Shown here: positions 38,521 to 47,236 of the stretch, in pieces
How positions within the stretch are numbered: the first letter of the stretch is position 1
How the letters are laid out: the number at the start of each line of letters is the position of its first letter
Assembly (NCBI GenBank): GCA_020073615.1
Contig: JAIQEX010000009.1
Location: forward strand, 23,846-87,845
Direction of reading: 5' to 3'
DNA from: Terriglobia bacterium
GTDB taxonomy: Bacteria > Acidobacteriota > Terriglobia > Bryobacterales > Bryobacteraceae
Length of the DNA stretch: 64,000 nt
Made by a program: the position numbers and the translations under genes
Notes under the pieces: model-generated
Told to the model about the DNA's origin: nothing
Seen by the model: the letters and a program-made list of their open reading frames with translations, nothing else
Database searches by the model: none

Positions 38521-38732
38521 ACATCAGGCTGAAGGACTTGGTCCGGGAAAATTCGCGAGAGATCGCCGCCCAGGATGCCGGTACGGGCCGAACGCGGAGG
38601 GAGCGCGAGGCCCTGGAGCGCAGCTTCGGCTGTTCCGGTTCAAGATCGGCAAGCGGACATGGAAGCGGGCGAATTTGTATGCCCGCTCGTGAGGCTGCCG
38701 GCCGCGGTTGTAAGCCGGTGGTCAGCGAATGA
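38517..38732 (+). CDS. Hypothetical small protein, possibly a fragment
   Basis: A GTG start overlaps the dioxygenase stop (GTGA) and is preceded by GGGGGAG, so translation is plausible. The 71-residue product begins VNIRLKDLVRENSREIAAQD and then becomes Arg/Gly/Ser-rich, which looks like an out-of-frame tail; another frame near 38640 reads RFKIGKRTWKRANLYARS. It may be a frameshifted remnant. No family recognised. Confidence 0.3.
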   Translation: MNIRLKDLVRENSREIAAQDAGTGRTRREREALERSFGCSGSRSASGHGSGRICMPAREAAGRGCKPVVSE

Positions 38733-39123
38733 ATTCGATTTGGAATATGCCGGCTGCAGCAAGAGGCTCGAACTCGTGCCGATCGGCGGTAACGAGACTG
38801 GCACCGAGCCTGTTGGCCAACGCCAAGGCACAGCAGTCAGCCAGCGACACTCTTCGGTAGATTGCTTTGAGGCGCCCGATTTCGCGCCAAAACTCCGAGT
38901 CCATATCATTTCGCTCCTCAATGCCGAGGCTGAGCAAATCGTCGATCGCCGATTCCGCCGTGCTCTGGGTCGAAGCCCTCCAGAAATCGCAGTAGACTTC
39001 GCAGAGGTTTAGTGCGTGAACGTAGCACGTTTGCGGAAGGCTGAGGAAACTCTGAACTGCCTCGGCGCCCGGTTCGTCGCGGAGAAACGCGATCAGTCCG
39101 GAAGCGTCAATGACCGTGCTCAT
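38722..39123 (-). CDS. VapC-type PIN-domain toxin
   Basis: 133 residues from ATG 39123, which lies inside the upstream antitoxin gene. PIN fold marks: MSTVIDASGLIAFLRDEPGA (first Asp), ALNLCEVYCDFWRA (Glu), VSLADCCALALANRL (Asp) and LVTADRHEFEPL (Asp). It belongs to the PIN branch that has DAS rather than DTN at the first site. GC content is lower than in the surrounding genes, consistent with transfer. Confidence 0.85.
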   Translation of the reverse strand: MSTVIDASGLIAFLRDEPGAEAVQSFLSLPQTCYVHALNLCEVYCDFWRASTQSTAESAIDDLLSLGIEERNDMDSEFWREIGRLKAIYRRVSLADCCALALANRLGASLVTADRHEFEPLAAAGIFQIEFIR

Positions 39124-39586
39124 CGTGTTCCAACCGCCGCTCATCCGCCTTTCTAGCAATGAATTCGGCGGAGCTCGTGGGCACGAACTTGTATTTTCCC
39201 CGAGCCTGCCGAGGTCCTTCGGTAGACGTCCTGGTCGGGAGGCGTGGGCCAACAATAATCCCGCTCGTCAGGGATCTCCGGACATCTTCAACCATTTCTC
39301 TCGCCTGGTCCAAAGTCACGCTGGCCACATGAGGGCGGGCGACGCTGTTGCGCAACTTAGACCATTTTTCCATCCGCTTCCGGTCCTCAGACGCTCCTTG
39401 TTCCCGGAGACCGGCAAGGATCGGCTCCACCACTACGCCTGCGACCACCACGGCCGCGGCGGGGAGATTCAACGCGAGGAGCGTCTCCGCTTCATCCAGG
39501 AAACGTAAATATACGGACCGGTTGGAGAGTTGGATGGCGGCCGCCAGGTGCTCGGCAACGTCTTGCGGCAGAATGGGTGCGGCCAT
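39107..39586 (-). CDS. Antitoxin-like protein with HEPN-like N-terminal domain
   Basis: 159 residues, overlapping the PIN toxin start by 17 bp, hence the antitoxin position. The N-terminal ~110 residues are all-helical (YLRFLDEAETLLALNLPAAA, VVVAGVVVEPILAGL, WSKLRNSVARPHVASVTLDQ) and resemble HEPN/DUF4145-type bundles, whose usual R-x4-6-H motif is not clear here. The C-terminal ~30 residues (RGKYKFVPTSSAEFIARKAD) look like the toxin-binding tail of VapC antitoxins. No DNA-binding domain is recognised. The combination is unusual; the HEPN label is tentative. Confidence 0.6.
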   Translation of the reverse strand: MAAPILPQDVAEHLAAAIQLSNRSVYLRFLDEAETLLALNLPAAAVVVAGVVVEPILAGLREQGASEDRKRMEKWSKLRNSVARPHVASVTLDQAREMVEDVRRSLTSGIIVGPRLPTRTSTEGPRQARGKYKFVPTSSAEFIARKADERRLEHDEHGH

Positions 39587-39680
39587 GGGGAACGCCTATC
39601 TTCAGTATGGCTCATTCCAGTACGAGCGTGATCGATCTCAAACTGGCTGCCCTCGGGAATCCGGTCTCGCTGTACAGCCC

Positions 39681-39719
39681 AATAATTTAGTTGCTAAATA
39701 ATTACGATTGGAGTACTAT
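39681..39719 (+). promoter_or_regulatory. Promoter with overlapping palindromic operator
   Basis: TTGCTA (39691-39696) and TACTAT (39714-39719) are 17 bp apart, placing the start of transcription about 3 bases before the ATG at 39729. The inverted repeat AATAATTTAG - TTG - CTAAATAATT (39681-39703, one mismatch) covers the -35. The AT-rich block stands out in this GC-rich sequence. Autorepression of the downstream gene, or shared control with the divergent toxin pair, is likely. Confidence 0.6.
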
Positions 39720-39728
39720 GATGTGCAT

Positions 39729-40046
39729 ATGGCAAAGGTGAGAGTTCCGGTGAGGTTTGAATTTGAGGTGATCCCGATTGAGAAGGTCCCTTCTCGAACT
39801 CCCATCGTCTATCCGCCCGCGGACCAACGAGGATCGGAGTACGACAGAATACTCCGATCCTTAGACAATAACCCCGGCCGCGCGGTGAAAATCATCCGCA
39901 AGAACCGCGTTCCATTAGCAAACCTCACCATCAAAGAGCGGCGCGGGATTCAGTCTGGCCTGATCACAATCAGCAAGAACAGGCTGGAGAAGATCGGCAC
40001 CCGAGTCGAATCGGATGCGGTTTACGCATTTGTCGAAGCAGAGTAA
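39729..40046 (+). CDS. Hypothetical protein, 105 residues
   Basis: Start chosen at MAKVRVPVRFEFEVIPIEKV, since the predicted transcript begins only just upstream; a TTG at 39708 would lie inside the promoter. The middle (SEYDRILRSLDNNPGRAVKI) and the C-terminal half (RKNRVPLANLTIKERRGIQS) are basic and may bind nucleic acid. The protein is not recognised. A near-leaderless message, palindromic operator and lower GC suggest a small transferred regulatory or addiction-type gene. Confidence 0.55.
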   Translation: MAKVRVPVRFEFEVIPIEKVPSRTPIVYPPADQRGSEYDRILRSLDNNPGRAVKIIRKNRVPLANLTIKERRGIQSGLITISKNRLEKIGTRVESDAVYAFVEAE

Positions 40047-40062
40047 CATCAAGAGCGCGGCC

Positions 40063-41604
40063 CTACAGCGGGATATTGCCGTGCTTTTTGCGGGGCATGG
40101 TGTCCACCTTGTTTTCCAGCATGCGGAGGGCGCGGATGACGCGGGGGCGCGTCTCGTGGGGCTCGATCACGTCGTCGATGTAGCCGCGCTCGGCGGCCAC
40201 GAACGGGTTGGCGAAACGGTCGCGGAACTCGTCGATCTTCTGGCGGCGCGCGGCGTCGTAATCGGCGGCGGCGGCCAGCTCGCGGCGATAGACGATGTTG
40301 ACGGCGCCCTCCGGTCCCATGACGGCGATCTCCGCCGAGGGCCAGGCCAGGTTGATATCGGTGCGGATGTGTTTCGAGCCCATGACGCAGTAGGCGCCGC
40401 CGTAGGCTTTGCGCGTGATGACGGTGATCTTGGGGACGGTGGCTTCGGCGAAGGCGTAAAGCAGCTTGGCGCCGTGGCGGATGATGCCCCCGAACTCCTG
40501 CCCGGTGCCGGGCAGGAAGCCGGGCACGTCCTCAAAGGTCAGGAGCGGGATGTTGAATGCGTCGCAGAAGCGCACGAAGCGCGCGCCTTTGACCGAGGAA
40601 TTGATGTCCAGGCACCCGGCGAGAAAGGCGGGCTGGTTGGCGACGATGCCGATGGAGCGGCCATCCATGCGGGCGAAGCCGACCACGATGTTGCGGGCAT
40701 AGTGCTCGTGGACCTCGAAGAAGCCGCCGTCGTCGACCACGCGGTGGATGACCTCCTTGATGTCGTAGGGCAGGGCGGAATCCTGGGGCACGATGGCATC
40801 GAGTGCTCCGTCCATGCGCTCCGCGGGATCGGCGGTGGCGCGGCGCGGCGGGTCCTCGCGGTTATTCTGGGGCACGTAGGAGAGCAGCTCGCGGATCATG
40901 CGCAGGCACTCGGCATCGTCGGGGGCGATGAAGTGCCCGACGCCGCTGACGGAATTGTGGGTCATGGAGCCACCCAGCGTTTCCTTGGTGACGTCTTCGT
41001 GGGTGACGGTTTTGATGACGTCGGGGCCGGTCACGAACATGTAGCTGGTGCGGTCCACCATGAAGACGAAGTCGGTGATGGCGGGGGAGTAGACGGCGCC
41101 GCCGGCGCAGGGGCCCATGATGGCGGAGATCTGGGGGACCACGCCCGAGGCCAGCGTATTGCGCAGGAAGATATCGGCGTAGCCGGCGAGGGACACGACG
41201 CCCTCCTGGATGCGCGCGCCGCCGGAATCGTTGAGGCCGATCATGGGGGCGCCGGTCTTGAGCGCGAGGTCCATGACCTTGCAGATTTTGAGCGCGTTGG
41301 TTTCCGAGAGCGAGCCGCCGAAGACCGTGAAATCCTGGGCGAAGACGTAGACCAGGCGGCCATCGATGCGGCCATACCCGGTGACGAAGCCATCGCCGGG
41401 GAACACCTGATCGTCCATGCCGAAATCGCGGCAGCGGTGGGTGACCAGCTTGTCAAGCTCTTCGAAGGAGCCTTCGTCGAGCAGGAGCTCGATGCGCTCG
41501 CGGGCGGAGAGCTTGCCCTCGGCATGCTGGCGGGCCTGGCGCTGGGGGCCTCCGCCCTGCTCGGCCTCGGCGTGGCGGCGGTGCAGTTCTTCCAGACGGT
41601 TCAT
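40063..41604 (-). CDS. pccB: Acyl-CoA carboxylase beta (carboxyltransferase) subunit
   Basis: 513 residues of the propionyl/methylmalonyl-CoA carboxyltransferase type. It moves CO2 from biotin to propionyl-CoA, feeding the methylmalonyl route, or is part of a decarboxylase. Marks: [99 protein letters not shown] and the end RKKHGNIPL. No biotinylated alpha subunit gene is adjacent, so the partner must lie elsewhere. Substrate (propionyl against acetyl or methylmalonyl) is inferred from overall likeness. Confidence 0.92.
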   Translation of the reverse strand: MNRLEELHRRHAEAEQGGGPQRQARQHAEGKLSARERIELLLDEGSFEELDKLVTHRCRDFGMDDQVFPGDGFVTGYGRIDGRLVYVFAQDFTVFGGSLSETNALKICKVMDLALKTGAPMIGLNDSGGARIQEGVVSLAGYADIFLRNTLASGVVPQISAIMGPCAGGAVYSPAITDFVFMVDRTSYMFVTGPDVIKTVTHEDVTKETLGGSMTHNSVSGVGHFIAPDDAECLRMIRELLSYVPQNNREDPPRRATADPAERMDGALDAIVPQDSALPYDIKEVIHRVVDDGGFFEVHEHYARNIVVGFARMDGRSIGIVANQPAFLAGCLDINSSVKGARFVRFCDAFNIPLLTFEDVPGFLPGTGQEFGGIIRHGAKLLYAFAEATVPKITVITRKAYGGAYCVMGSKHIRTDINLAWPSAEIAVMGPEGAVNIVYRRELAAAADYDAARRQKIDEFRDRFANPFVAAERGYIDDVIEPHETRPRVIRALRMLENKVDTMPRKKHGNIPL

Positions 41605-41949
41605 CTCGGACTATTGTAAGGGAGATCGCCGCCGGGGCGCGGCAACCGGGGCGTGCCCGTCGCGGCTTTTCTACAGAGTTTCCCATCGAAAGACGGTTCC
41701 TTTGCCCAAACGCACGTGCGTGCGGTCGAAGAAAACTCTCGTCGTCACATTTGGGCCCTCACCGGGCATCTCCAAGCCAGACGGCGCCCGCTTCCCGCAT
41801 CTGCCGGGTCCTCTGTCCCTTCCGCCGGAACCTGGGGCAACCGCCTAGCGGCGAGATTCATCGAGCCAGCGAGCACCGCCGTGTAACGCTATGTGAGGGA
41901 TTGAGGATTTACAGAAAATACACGAAGGGCTATCATTCCTTTATAAAGC
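41605..41949. other. Divergent intergenic region with strong promoter
   Basis: No gene is supported. At its right end TTTACA (41908-41913) and TATCAT (41931-41936) are 17 bp apart and point rightward, giving a transcript that starts about 7 bases before the ATG at 41950. The left part should contain the pccB promoter, but I could not define it. Confidence 0.5.
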
Positions 41950-42459
41950 ATGACTCTTCCAAAGGATGCTCGCTCAGAAAATCTTGATGAAGCAATCTTG
42001 TTGCTTATGGATGCCTTGCATGGTCTCAGTGCCATGGAGGTGCTTATTGATGAACGCTATGATATCGATAAGCGTATCATTCCAACAACCTGGAGCCAAC
42101 TCAAGAAACAATACCTGGTTCGGCAGACGAACAACAACCGGTGGGCATACACATTGAGTGGCTACGGTTGGATTCGTGGGCTCAAGCTGCGCGGTGAGTT
42201 CGATACCGACGAAATGAAGCAGAAAACCGGAAAGCTCGCCGCCGCATTAAAGCTCAGAATCAAATCTGTGAACAGAGAGTACGACCAGTTTGCCGGGGTT
42301 AGTGAGCTAGCCACTGAGACGGGGCTGCCGGAAGCGTTTATCAGGAATGCAATAGAATCAAATCTCATAGAAGAGTTGTTTGGAACAATAGGCGCGGAGT
42401 GGGCTTCTGATAGAGGCCGATCCATTCGAATACCAAACGACTTCGGTCATAGACGCTGA
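41950..42459 (+). CDS. Hypothetical protein of lower GC content
   Basis: 169 residues. The N-terminal half (LDEAILLLMDALHGLSAMEV, WSQLKKQYLVRQTNNNRWAY, TLSGYGWIRGLKLRG) has the look of a winged-helix domain; the C-terminal half (SVNREYDQFAGVSELATETG, LPEAFIRNAIESNLIEELF) may hold a second helix-turn-helix. Base composition is far closer to 50% GC than its neighbours, suggesting recent transfer. It has its own promoter and almost no leader, with no good ribosome site. No family recognised. Confidence 0.65.
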   Translation: MTLPKDARSENLDEAILLLMDALHGLSAMEVLIDERYDIDKRIIPTTWSQLKKQYLVRQTNNNRWAYTLSGYGWIRGLKLRGEFDTDEMKQKTGKLAAALKLRIKSVNREYDQFAGVSELATETGLPEAFIRNAIESNLIEELFGTIGAEWASDRGRSIRIPNDFGHRR

Positions 42460-42606
42460 TTGCACTGGTTCTACGGCAGCGTGGAGCGGCGCGCCGACAC
42501 GCGATAACGACCGCCGAGTGCCGGGGACGGCGTGCCTTCGATCAGTCTGAATGAGCATTACTGCCGATCGAGGAATGTGTCAGGAATTAGTTATGCCTTG
42601 GAGCGA

Positions 42607-43731
42607 TCACGCTGCCGGTTCGAGCCGCCCGTCGGGTAGGAGGCGATACTTCCGGCCGCGCCACACGATGGTGTTGCCGAAGAAGCCGGCAATCCAGACC
42701 AGGAAGCTGGCGAGGTCCTGGAGCGGCACCAGGTACCAGAGGCGGCGCGTTAGCGGGTCGTGTAGGACGTGCCCGGAGGCGGCCCATGCCGCGACGGCGC
42801 GCAGTACGGCCGTAGGAATCAGGACGGGCCACAACGCCGGCCGCACGGCGCAGAGAAGAAGGGCCAGCGGCAGCGGATTGGTGAAGAGCTGGCCGATGTA
42901 ACCCCAGGGGCGCGAGCGGCGCGTGCTGCGGTTCCACCTCAGGCGATGGCGCAGATTTTGGGCGAAGGGCTGGGCGCCGATGCGGTGCTCGATCACGTAA
43001 GAGGAGAGGATCACACCGTCGCCACGCGCGGCGGCGAGCTTGCCCATCACGAAGTCTTCGGCCAGGTAGTCCTTTACGGCGTCGAAGCCGCCGATGCGGG
43101 CGAGCGTGTCGCGGCGCGCGGCGATGGTGGGGCCGAGGGCGAATTTCATGCCGTCGAGCATGCGCGCCACCAGCACGCCGGAGATGAACTCGGTGTTCAA
43201 GCCGATGGCTTCGAGAGTGGACCAGAAACTGCGGCCGGGCACCGCGCGGTACGGGCAGGTGGCCAGCCCGAGAGCGGGGTCCTCGAATTCTCGGGCGATG
43301 GTGGCGAGCATGCCGGGGGTGACGCGGACGTCGCTATCGGCCATGACGATGAGGTCATGGCTGGCGGCGGCCAGCATGCGGTCGAGGCTGTAGACTTTGG
43401 CGTTGGGATAGGGAGGCTCGCCGGTGACGATGAGGCGCGCGGGAATTGCGCGGTAGTGCGCGCGCAGGCTCTCGACTAAGGCGATGGCGCGGTCGTCGGG
43501 GCTGCGCACGGCGAAGAGCAGCTCGAAATATGGGTAGTCTTGCTCGAAAAACGTGCGCAGGTTTTCTTCCAGGCCGTCCTCGACGCCGGCCAGGGGCTTG
43601 AGGACGCTGATGGGCGGGGTGGCGCCGGGCTGCGGCGGGCGCACCGCGCTGTAGCGCGCGGCGGCCACTATGGTGAGAACGCAATAGACCAGGGAACCAG
43701 TCACCAGGGCCAGCAGAACGAGCGCGAGCAC
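42607..43731 (-). CDS. HpnI-like family 2/21 glycosyltransferase
   Basis: 374 residues beginning with GTG at 43731. An N-terminal span (residues 2-24) precedes a cytoplasmic transferase domain (PPISVLKPLAGVEDGLEENL, QDYPYFELLFAVRSPDD, LIVMADSDVRVTPGML with the metal-binding DSD, AVKDYLAEDFVMG, and the acceptor motif RHRLRWNRSTR of the (Q/R)xxRW type), followed by three or four C-terminal spans. This is the layout of ceramide glucosyltransferases and of HpnI, which adds an N-acetylglucosaminyl group to bacteriohopanetetrol. Hopanoid genes are not otherwise in the window, so the acceptor is inferred. Confidence 0.75.
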   Translation of the reverse strand: MLALVLLALVTGSLVYCVLTIVAAARYSAVRPPQPGATPPISVLKPLAGVEDGLEENLRTFFEQDYPYFELLFAVRSPDDRAIALVESLRAHYRAIPARLIVTGEPPYPNAKVYSLDRMLAAASHDLIVMADSDVRVTPGMLATIAREFEDPALGLATCPYRAVPGRSFWSTLEAIGLNTEFISGVLVARMLDGMKFALGPTIAARRDTLARIGGFDAVKDYLAEDFVMGKLAAARGDGVILSSYVIEHRIGAQPFAQNLRHRLRWNRSTRRSRPWGYIGQLFTNPLPLALLLCAVRPALWPVLIPTAVLRAVAAWAASGHVLHDPLTRRLWYLVPLQDLASFLVWIAGFFGNTIVWRGRKYRLLPDGRLEPAA

Positions 43732-43770
43732 TTTTCCACTGTAACAAGAGCGGGCAGGCGGGGCCGGTGT

Positions 43771-44814
43771 TCAGGGGACAGAGCCAGGCTGCGGCGCACG
43801 CGCCTCGCTTGATGAACCCGCGTCCCCGGCCGAACGCGCTTCGCGTCTCGTACTTTCCAAGCGGCGCCAGGGGCGCGTCCACACCACCACGAGCATGGGC
43901 AGGTAGTTGAAGATCGCCGACAGCAGGGCGACCTGACGAATGGTCCTCCTTTCGGGGGTAAACAGCAGGGCTCCCCAACTGATGAGGCTGGTCGAGAGGA
44001 GTTCACCGGTGGTGGAGGGGATGAGCCAGAGCGGCAGGGCATCGTAGAACCAGCGTTGCGGGATCGCGCTCATGAGCACCAGAAACCGCGCGTCCTTGTC
44101 GCGGTGGCGCGCCAGGGCAAGCAGCAGGAGGCATCCGGCGCCGCTGGCCACGGGCACAAAGCTTTGGTACCCTGCCATTCCGCGCCACCAAGCGGCCGGC
44201 CAGCCCGGCACCCACACGATGGTAATGAGGGTGAGTGCCGCGGCCGCGCCAATTCCGGCACGCGTGGCGCTGCGCAGCGCGACCGGCAGGCCGAGGTTGG
44301 GTTTGGCAATGACCACAGGGAAAAGCCACGGCAGGGAGGCCGCCGCCATCAGCAACGGCGACCACTGCACGGTAACCACGGCCGACCAAAACGGGTAAGA
44401 CAGAACGATCAGGAGGCGGTTCCAACCGTCGCGCAGGACAGCGAATACCAGAAGTCCCGCGCTGATGCCGGCAAACAACCCGCCCGCAACAGGCGGAGAG
44501 AGCCCCACGAAGGGAAGCGCGAAGAGGGCGGCGGTCAAGGGATAGAGCACCCAGTCGAAGCCGACCGGAACGGCGTAGGGATCGCGGCGATCGACCAACG
44601 CACGAGCATCGCGCAGGGCGACGCCGAAATCGCGCGCTCCGAGCCCCGAGGCCGCGAGTCCCCACCAGGCAAAGCAACCGATCCAGGCTCCGGCCAGAAT
44701 ACCGCAGACAATCCGATGGCGCAGCCGCACAGCGGACGCCGCCTGGCCGCGCGCGGCAAGAAAAATCCTCGATCCGGCGGAAACTCTCCTCAGTAGCTGG
44801 CGCACGGATCTCAT
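43771..44814 (-). CDS. Polytopic membrane protein, possible GT-C/DUF2029-like
   Basis: 347 residues from the ATG at 44814 ([14 protein letters not shown]). About nine hydrophobic segments are visible, e.g. [58 protein letters not shown]. Loop motifs [20 protein letters not shown] and [20 protein letters not shown] recall DUF2029/GT87 mannosyltransferase-like proteins, in which an Asp in the first loop is catalytic. The family assignment is tentative. It lies 39 bp upstream of the HpnI-like gene on the same strand, so joint work on a lipid-linked glycoside is possible. Confidence 0.6.
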   Translation of the reverse strand: MRSVRQLLRRVSAGSRIFLAARGQAASAVRLRHRIVCGILAGAWIGCFAWWGLAASGLGARDFGVALRDARALVDRRDPYAVPVGFDWVLYPLTAALFALPFVGLSPPVAGGLFAGISAGLLVFAVLRDGWNRLLIVLSYPFWSAVVTVQWSPLLMAAASLPWLFPVVIAKPNLGLPVALRSATRAGIGAAAALTLITIVWVPGWPAAWWRGMAGYQSFVPVASGAGCLLLLALARHRDKDARFLVLMSAIPQRWFYDALPLWLIPSTTGELLSTSLISWGALLFTPERRTIRQVALLSAIFNYLPMLVVVWTRPWRRLESTRREARSAGDAGSSSEARAPQPGSVP

Positions 44815-44950
44815 GGTGACAGGACTGCCTTTACCATAGTGCCTGAAGTACCTCCCCGGGCGGGCATCGATGGCGCGCCGGACCGCGCGGGCGCGGCGCG
44901 GGTGCGGGCCGGCGGCCACCCACCGGGTAGTAGGATGGAACCGGACGCCA

Positions 44951-46822
44951 ATGAAAAACATTATCGTCGGAACGGCGGGGCATATCGACCATGGGAAAAC
45001 CGCGCTGGTCAAGGCGCTGACGGGCATCGACGCGGACCGCCTCGAAGAGGAAAAGCGGCGCGGCATCACCATCGACCTGGGGTTCGCCCATCTCGCGCTC
45101 ACACCCGCTCTGCGGCTGGGCTTCGTGGATGTGCCGGGGCATGAGCGCTTCGTGAAGAACATGCTGGCGGGAGTGGGCGGCATCGACCTGGTACTGTTCG
45201 TGATCGCGGCCGACGAATCGATCAAACCGCAGACGCGCGAGCACTTCGATATCTGCCGGCTGCTCGCCATCCCGCGCGGCGTGATTGCGCTGACGAAAGC
45301 GGACCTGGTGGACAGCGACCTTCTGGGTCTGGTGCGGCTGGAGGTGGAGGAGTTGGTTGCCGGGTCGTTCCTGGAGGGCGCGCCGATGGTGCCCGTGAGC
45401 TCGGTGACGGGCGCGGGGCTGGAGGAACTGCGGAGGGCGTTGGAGCGGGTGGCGGCGGCAGTGCCGGAGAAGAACGCGGCGGGCCATTTTCGTCTGCCCA
45501 TCGACCGCGTCTTCTCGGTGAAGGGATTCGGCACCGTGGCCACGGGCACGCTGGTCTCGGGATCGTTGGTCAAGGAGCAGGAGGTGGAAGTGTATCCCGC
45601 CGGGCGGCGGCTGCGCGTGCGCGGGGTGCAGGTGCACGGGTCGAAGGCGGAGCGCGCGGTGGCGGGGCAGCGCACGGCGGCCAACCTGGCGGACATCGAG
45701 CCTTCGGAGCTGGCGCGCGGCGACGTGCTCTCCGAGCCGGGGCGGTTCCGCGCGGTGAAACAGGTGGACTGCCGGCTGGAGCTCCTCGCTTCGGCCAAGC
45801 CGCTGAAGCATCGCGCACCGGTGCATTTTCATTCGGGGACGGCGGAGATCGAAGCCGAGGCGCGGCTGCTGGAAGGGGCGGCGGCGCTGCGGCCGGGCGC
45901 GGCGGCGTATGTGCGCCTGGTGCTGCGCGACGCGGCGCTGTTGCTGCCCGGCGACCGCTTCATCGTCCGCATGTTCTCGCCGGTGGTGACCATCGGCGGC
46001 GGGGTGGTGCTGGATGCGGGCGTGCACCGCTACCGCAAGGGGGAAGACGCGGCGCGCCGGCTGGATGTGATGGCATCGCCCGACACGGCGGCGCGGATTG
46101 CGCTGCTGGTGCGGGAAGCGGAATTCGGCATGGGGATGGCCGCGCTGGTGTCGCGCACGGGCATGCTGGAGCGCGAGATTGCCGGCGCGGCGGCCCGCGC
46201 GCGGCTGGTGGCCATCGCGCAGCCGCAGCCCTGGTATCTCGACCGCGCCTGGTTCCAGGCGGCGCGCGAGCGGCTGGTGAAGGCGGTGCGCGAGTTTCAT
46301 CAGAAGAATCCGCTGCTGCCGGGCATGGCGCGCGAGGACCTGCACGGCCGTGCGCTGGCCAATGCGCCGCTGTTCGTGCTGGACGCCCTGCTGGCCGATG
46401 CCGCGGAGCTGACGGCGGCGGGCGAGCTGGTGCGGTCGCGGGGGCACAAGCTGGTGCTCCAGGAGGATGAAGAGCAGGCGCGCGCGGCCATCGAGCGGGC
46501 CTTCGAGCAGGCCGCGCTGGCCACGCCGGCGGTGGCGGAGGTGCTGGCGAAATCGGGCGTGGAGGCCAAGCGGGCGCGCTCGCTGCTGGAAATCCTGCTG
46601 CGCGAGAAGCGGCTGGTGCGGATCAGCGAAGAGCTGGTGTTTCACTGCTCAGCGATCGAGCAACTGCGGCACATGCTGGCGGCGCGGCGCTCCGAGCGGT
46701 TCAACGTGGGGGCATTCAAGGAGTGGACGGGCATTTCGCGCAAATACGCCATTCCGCTGCTGGAGTACCTGGACCGGGAGCACGTCACGCGGCGCGAGGG
46801 CGATGAACGTTTGATACTATAG
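44951..46822 (+). CDS. selB: Selenocysteine-specific translation elongation factor
   Basis: 623 residues from ATG 44951; upstream in-frame sequence is Arg-rich and unlikely. SelB delivers Sec-tRNA to UGA codons marked by a SECIS element. The EF-Tu-like part has [11 protein letters not shown] (G1), [11 protein letters not shown] (G2), [13 protein letters not shown] (G3) and TKADLV (G4). The C-terminal third holds winged-helix repeats that bind SECIS RNA ([33 protein letters not shown]). No selA, selC tRNA or selD and no obvious UGA-containing gene was found in the window, so the rest of the system must be elsewhere. Confidence 0.95.
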   Translation: MKNIIVGTAGHIDHGKTALVKALTGIDADRLEEEKRRGITIDLGFAHLALTPALRLGFVDVPGHERFVKNMLAGVGGIDLVLFVIAADESIKPQTREHFDICRLLAIPRGVIALTKADLVDSDLLGLVRLEVEELVAGSFLEGAPMVPVSSVTGAGLEELRRALERVAAAVPEKNAAGHFRLPIDRVFSVKGFGTVATGTLVSGSLVKEQEVEVYPAGRRLRVRGVQVHGSKAERAVAGQRTAANLADIEPSELARGDVLSEPGRFRAVKQVDCRLELLASAKPLKHRAPVHFHSGTAEIEAEARLLEGAAALRPGAAAYVRLVLRDAALLLPGDRFIVRMFSPVVTIGGGVVLDAGVHRYRKGEDAARRLDVMASPDTAARIALLVREAEFGMGMAALVSRTGMLEREIAGAAARARLVAIAQPQPWYLDRAWFQAARERLVKAVREFHQKNPLLPGMAREDLHGRALANAPLFVLDALLADAAELTAAGELVRSRGHKLVLQEDEEQARAAIERAFEQAALATPAVAEVLAKSGVEAKRARSLLEILLREKRLVRISEELVFHCSAIEQLRHMLAARRSERFNVGAFKEWTGISRKYAIPLLEYLDREHVTRREGDERLIL

Positions 46823-46828
46823 CGGGCA

Positions 46829-47236
46829 ATGGCGGACGCGTCTCTGGATCTGGGCTCCTTGGAAATCGCGGTGATGGAGATACTCTGGGCGCGCGGCGAA
46901 AGCAGCGTGCACGAGGTCGCCGAGAGGCTGGGGAGGCCGCTGGCGTATACCACGGTGATGACCACGCTCGACCGGCTGTTTAAGAAAGGACTGCTGGACC
47001 GGCGGAAAGCGGAGCGGGCGTTCTTGTACTCGCCGCGCCTGTCGCGGATCGAGTGGGAGCACAAACGGGCGGACGAGGTACTGGCCGGCTTTCTGGCGGG
47101 GCCGCGGCATGCGAGCGAACTGCTGATTTCCCGCCTGGTCGAAGCGGTGGGCCCAAAGGACAAGGCGCTGCTCGACGAATTGGAACGAAAGATCAGGCGG
47201 AAGCGGCGGGAGCTGGAACGGGGGAGGAAAGCGTGA
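46829..47236 (+). CDS. BlaI/MecI/CopY-family repressor
   Basis: 135 residues. The winged-helix domain is typical: LGSLEIAVMEILWARGESSV, HEVAERLGRPLAYTTVMTTL, DRLFKKGLLDRRKAERAFLY. The C-terminal helices make the dimer that is cut by the partner protease in BlaR1-type systems. It overlaps that partner (GTGA). Starts 6 bp after selB, which is surely chance packing. Targets might include its own operon; no beta-lactamase is near. Confidence 0.92.
   Translation: MADASLDLGSLEIAVMEILWARGESSVHEVAERLGRPLAYTTVMTTLDRLFKKGLLDRRKAERAFLYSPRLSRIEWEHKRADEVLAGFLAGPRHASELLISRLVEAVGPKDKALLDELERKIRRKRRELERGRKA

Noticed and set aside
40015..41619. A 534-codon rightward open frame opposite the carboxylase gene
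   Set aside because: It is the antisense of pccB, rich in Gly, Ala, Asp and His, with no family features; the minus-strand protein matches a well-known enzyme end to end.
44815..44950. tRNA-Sec or SECIS element upstream of selB
   Set aside because: The 136-bp spacer is GC-rich but shows no cloverleaf and no terminal CCA or T-arm pattern.
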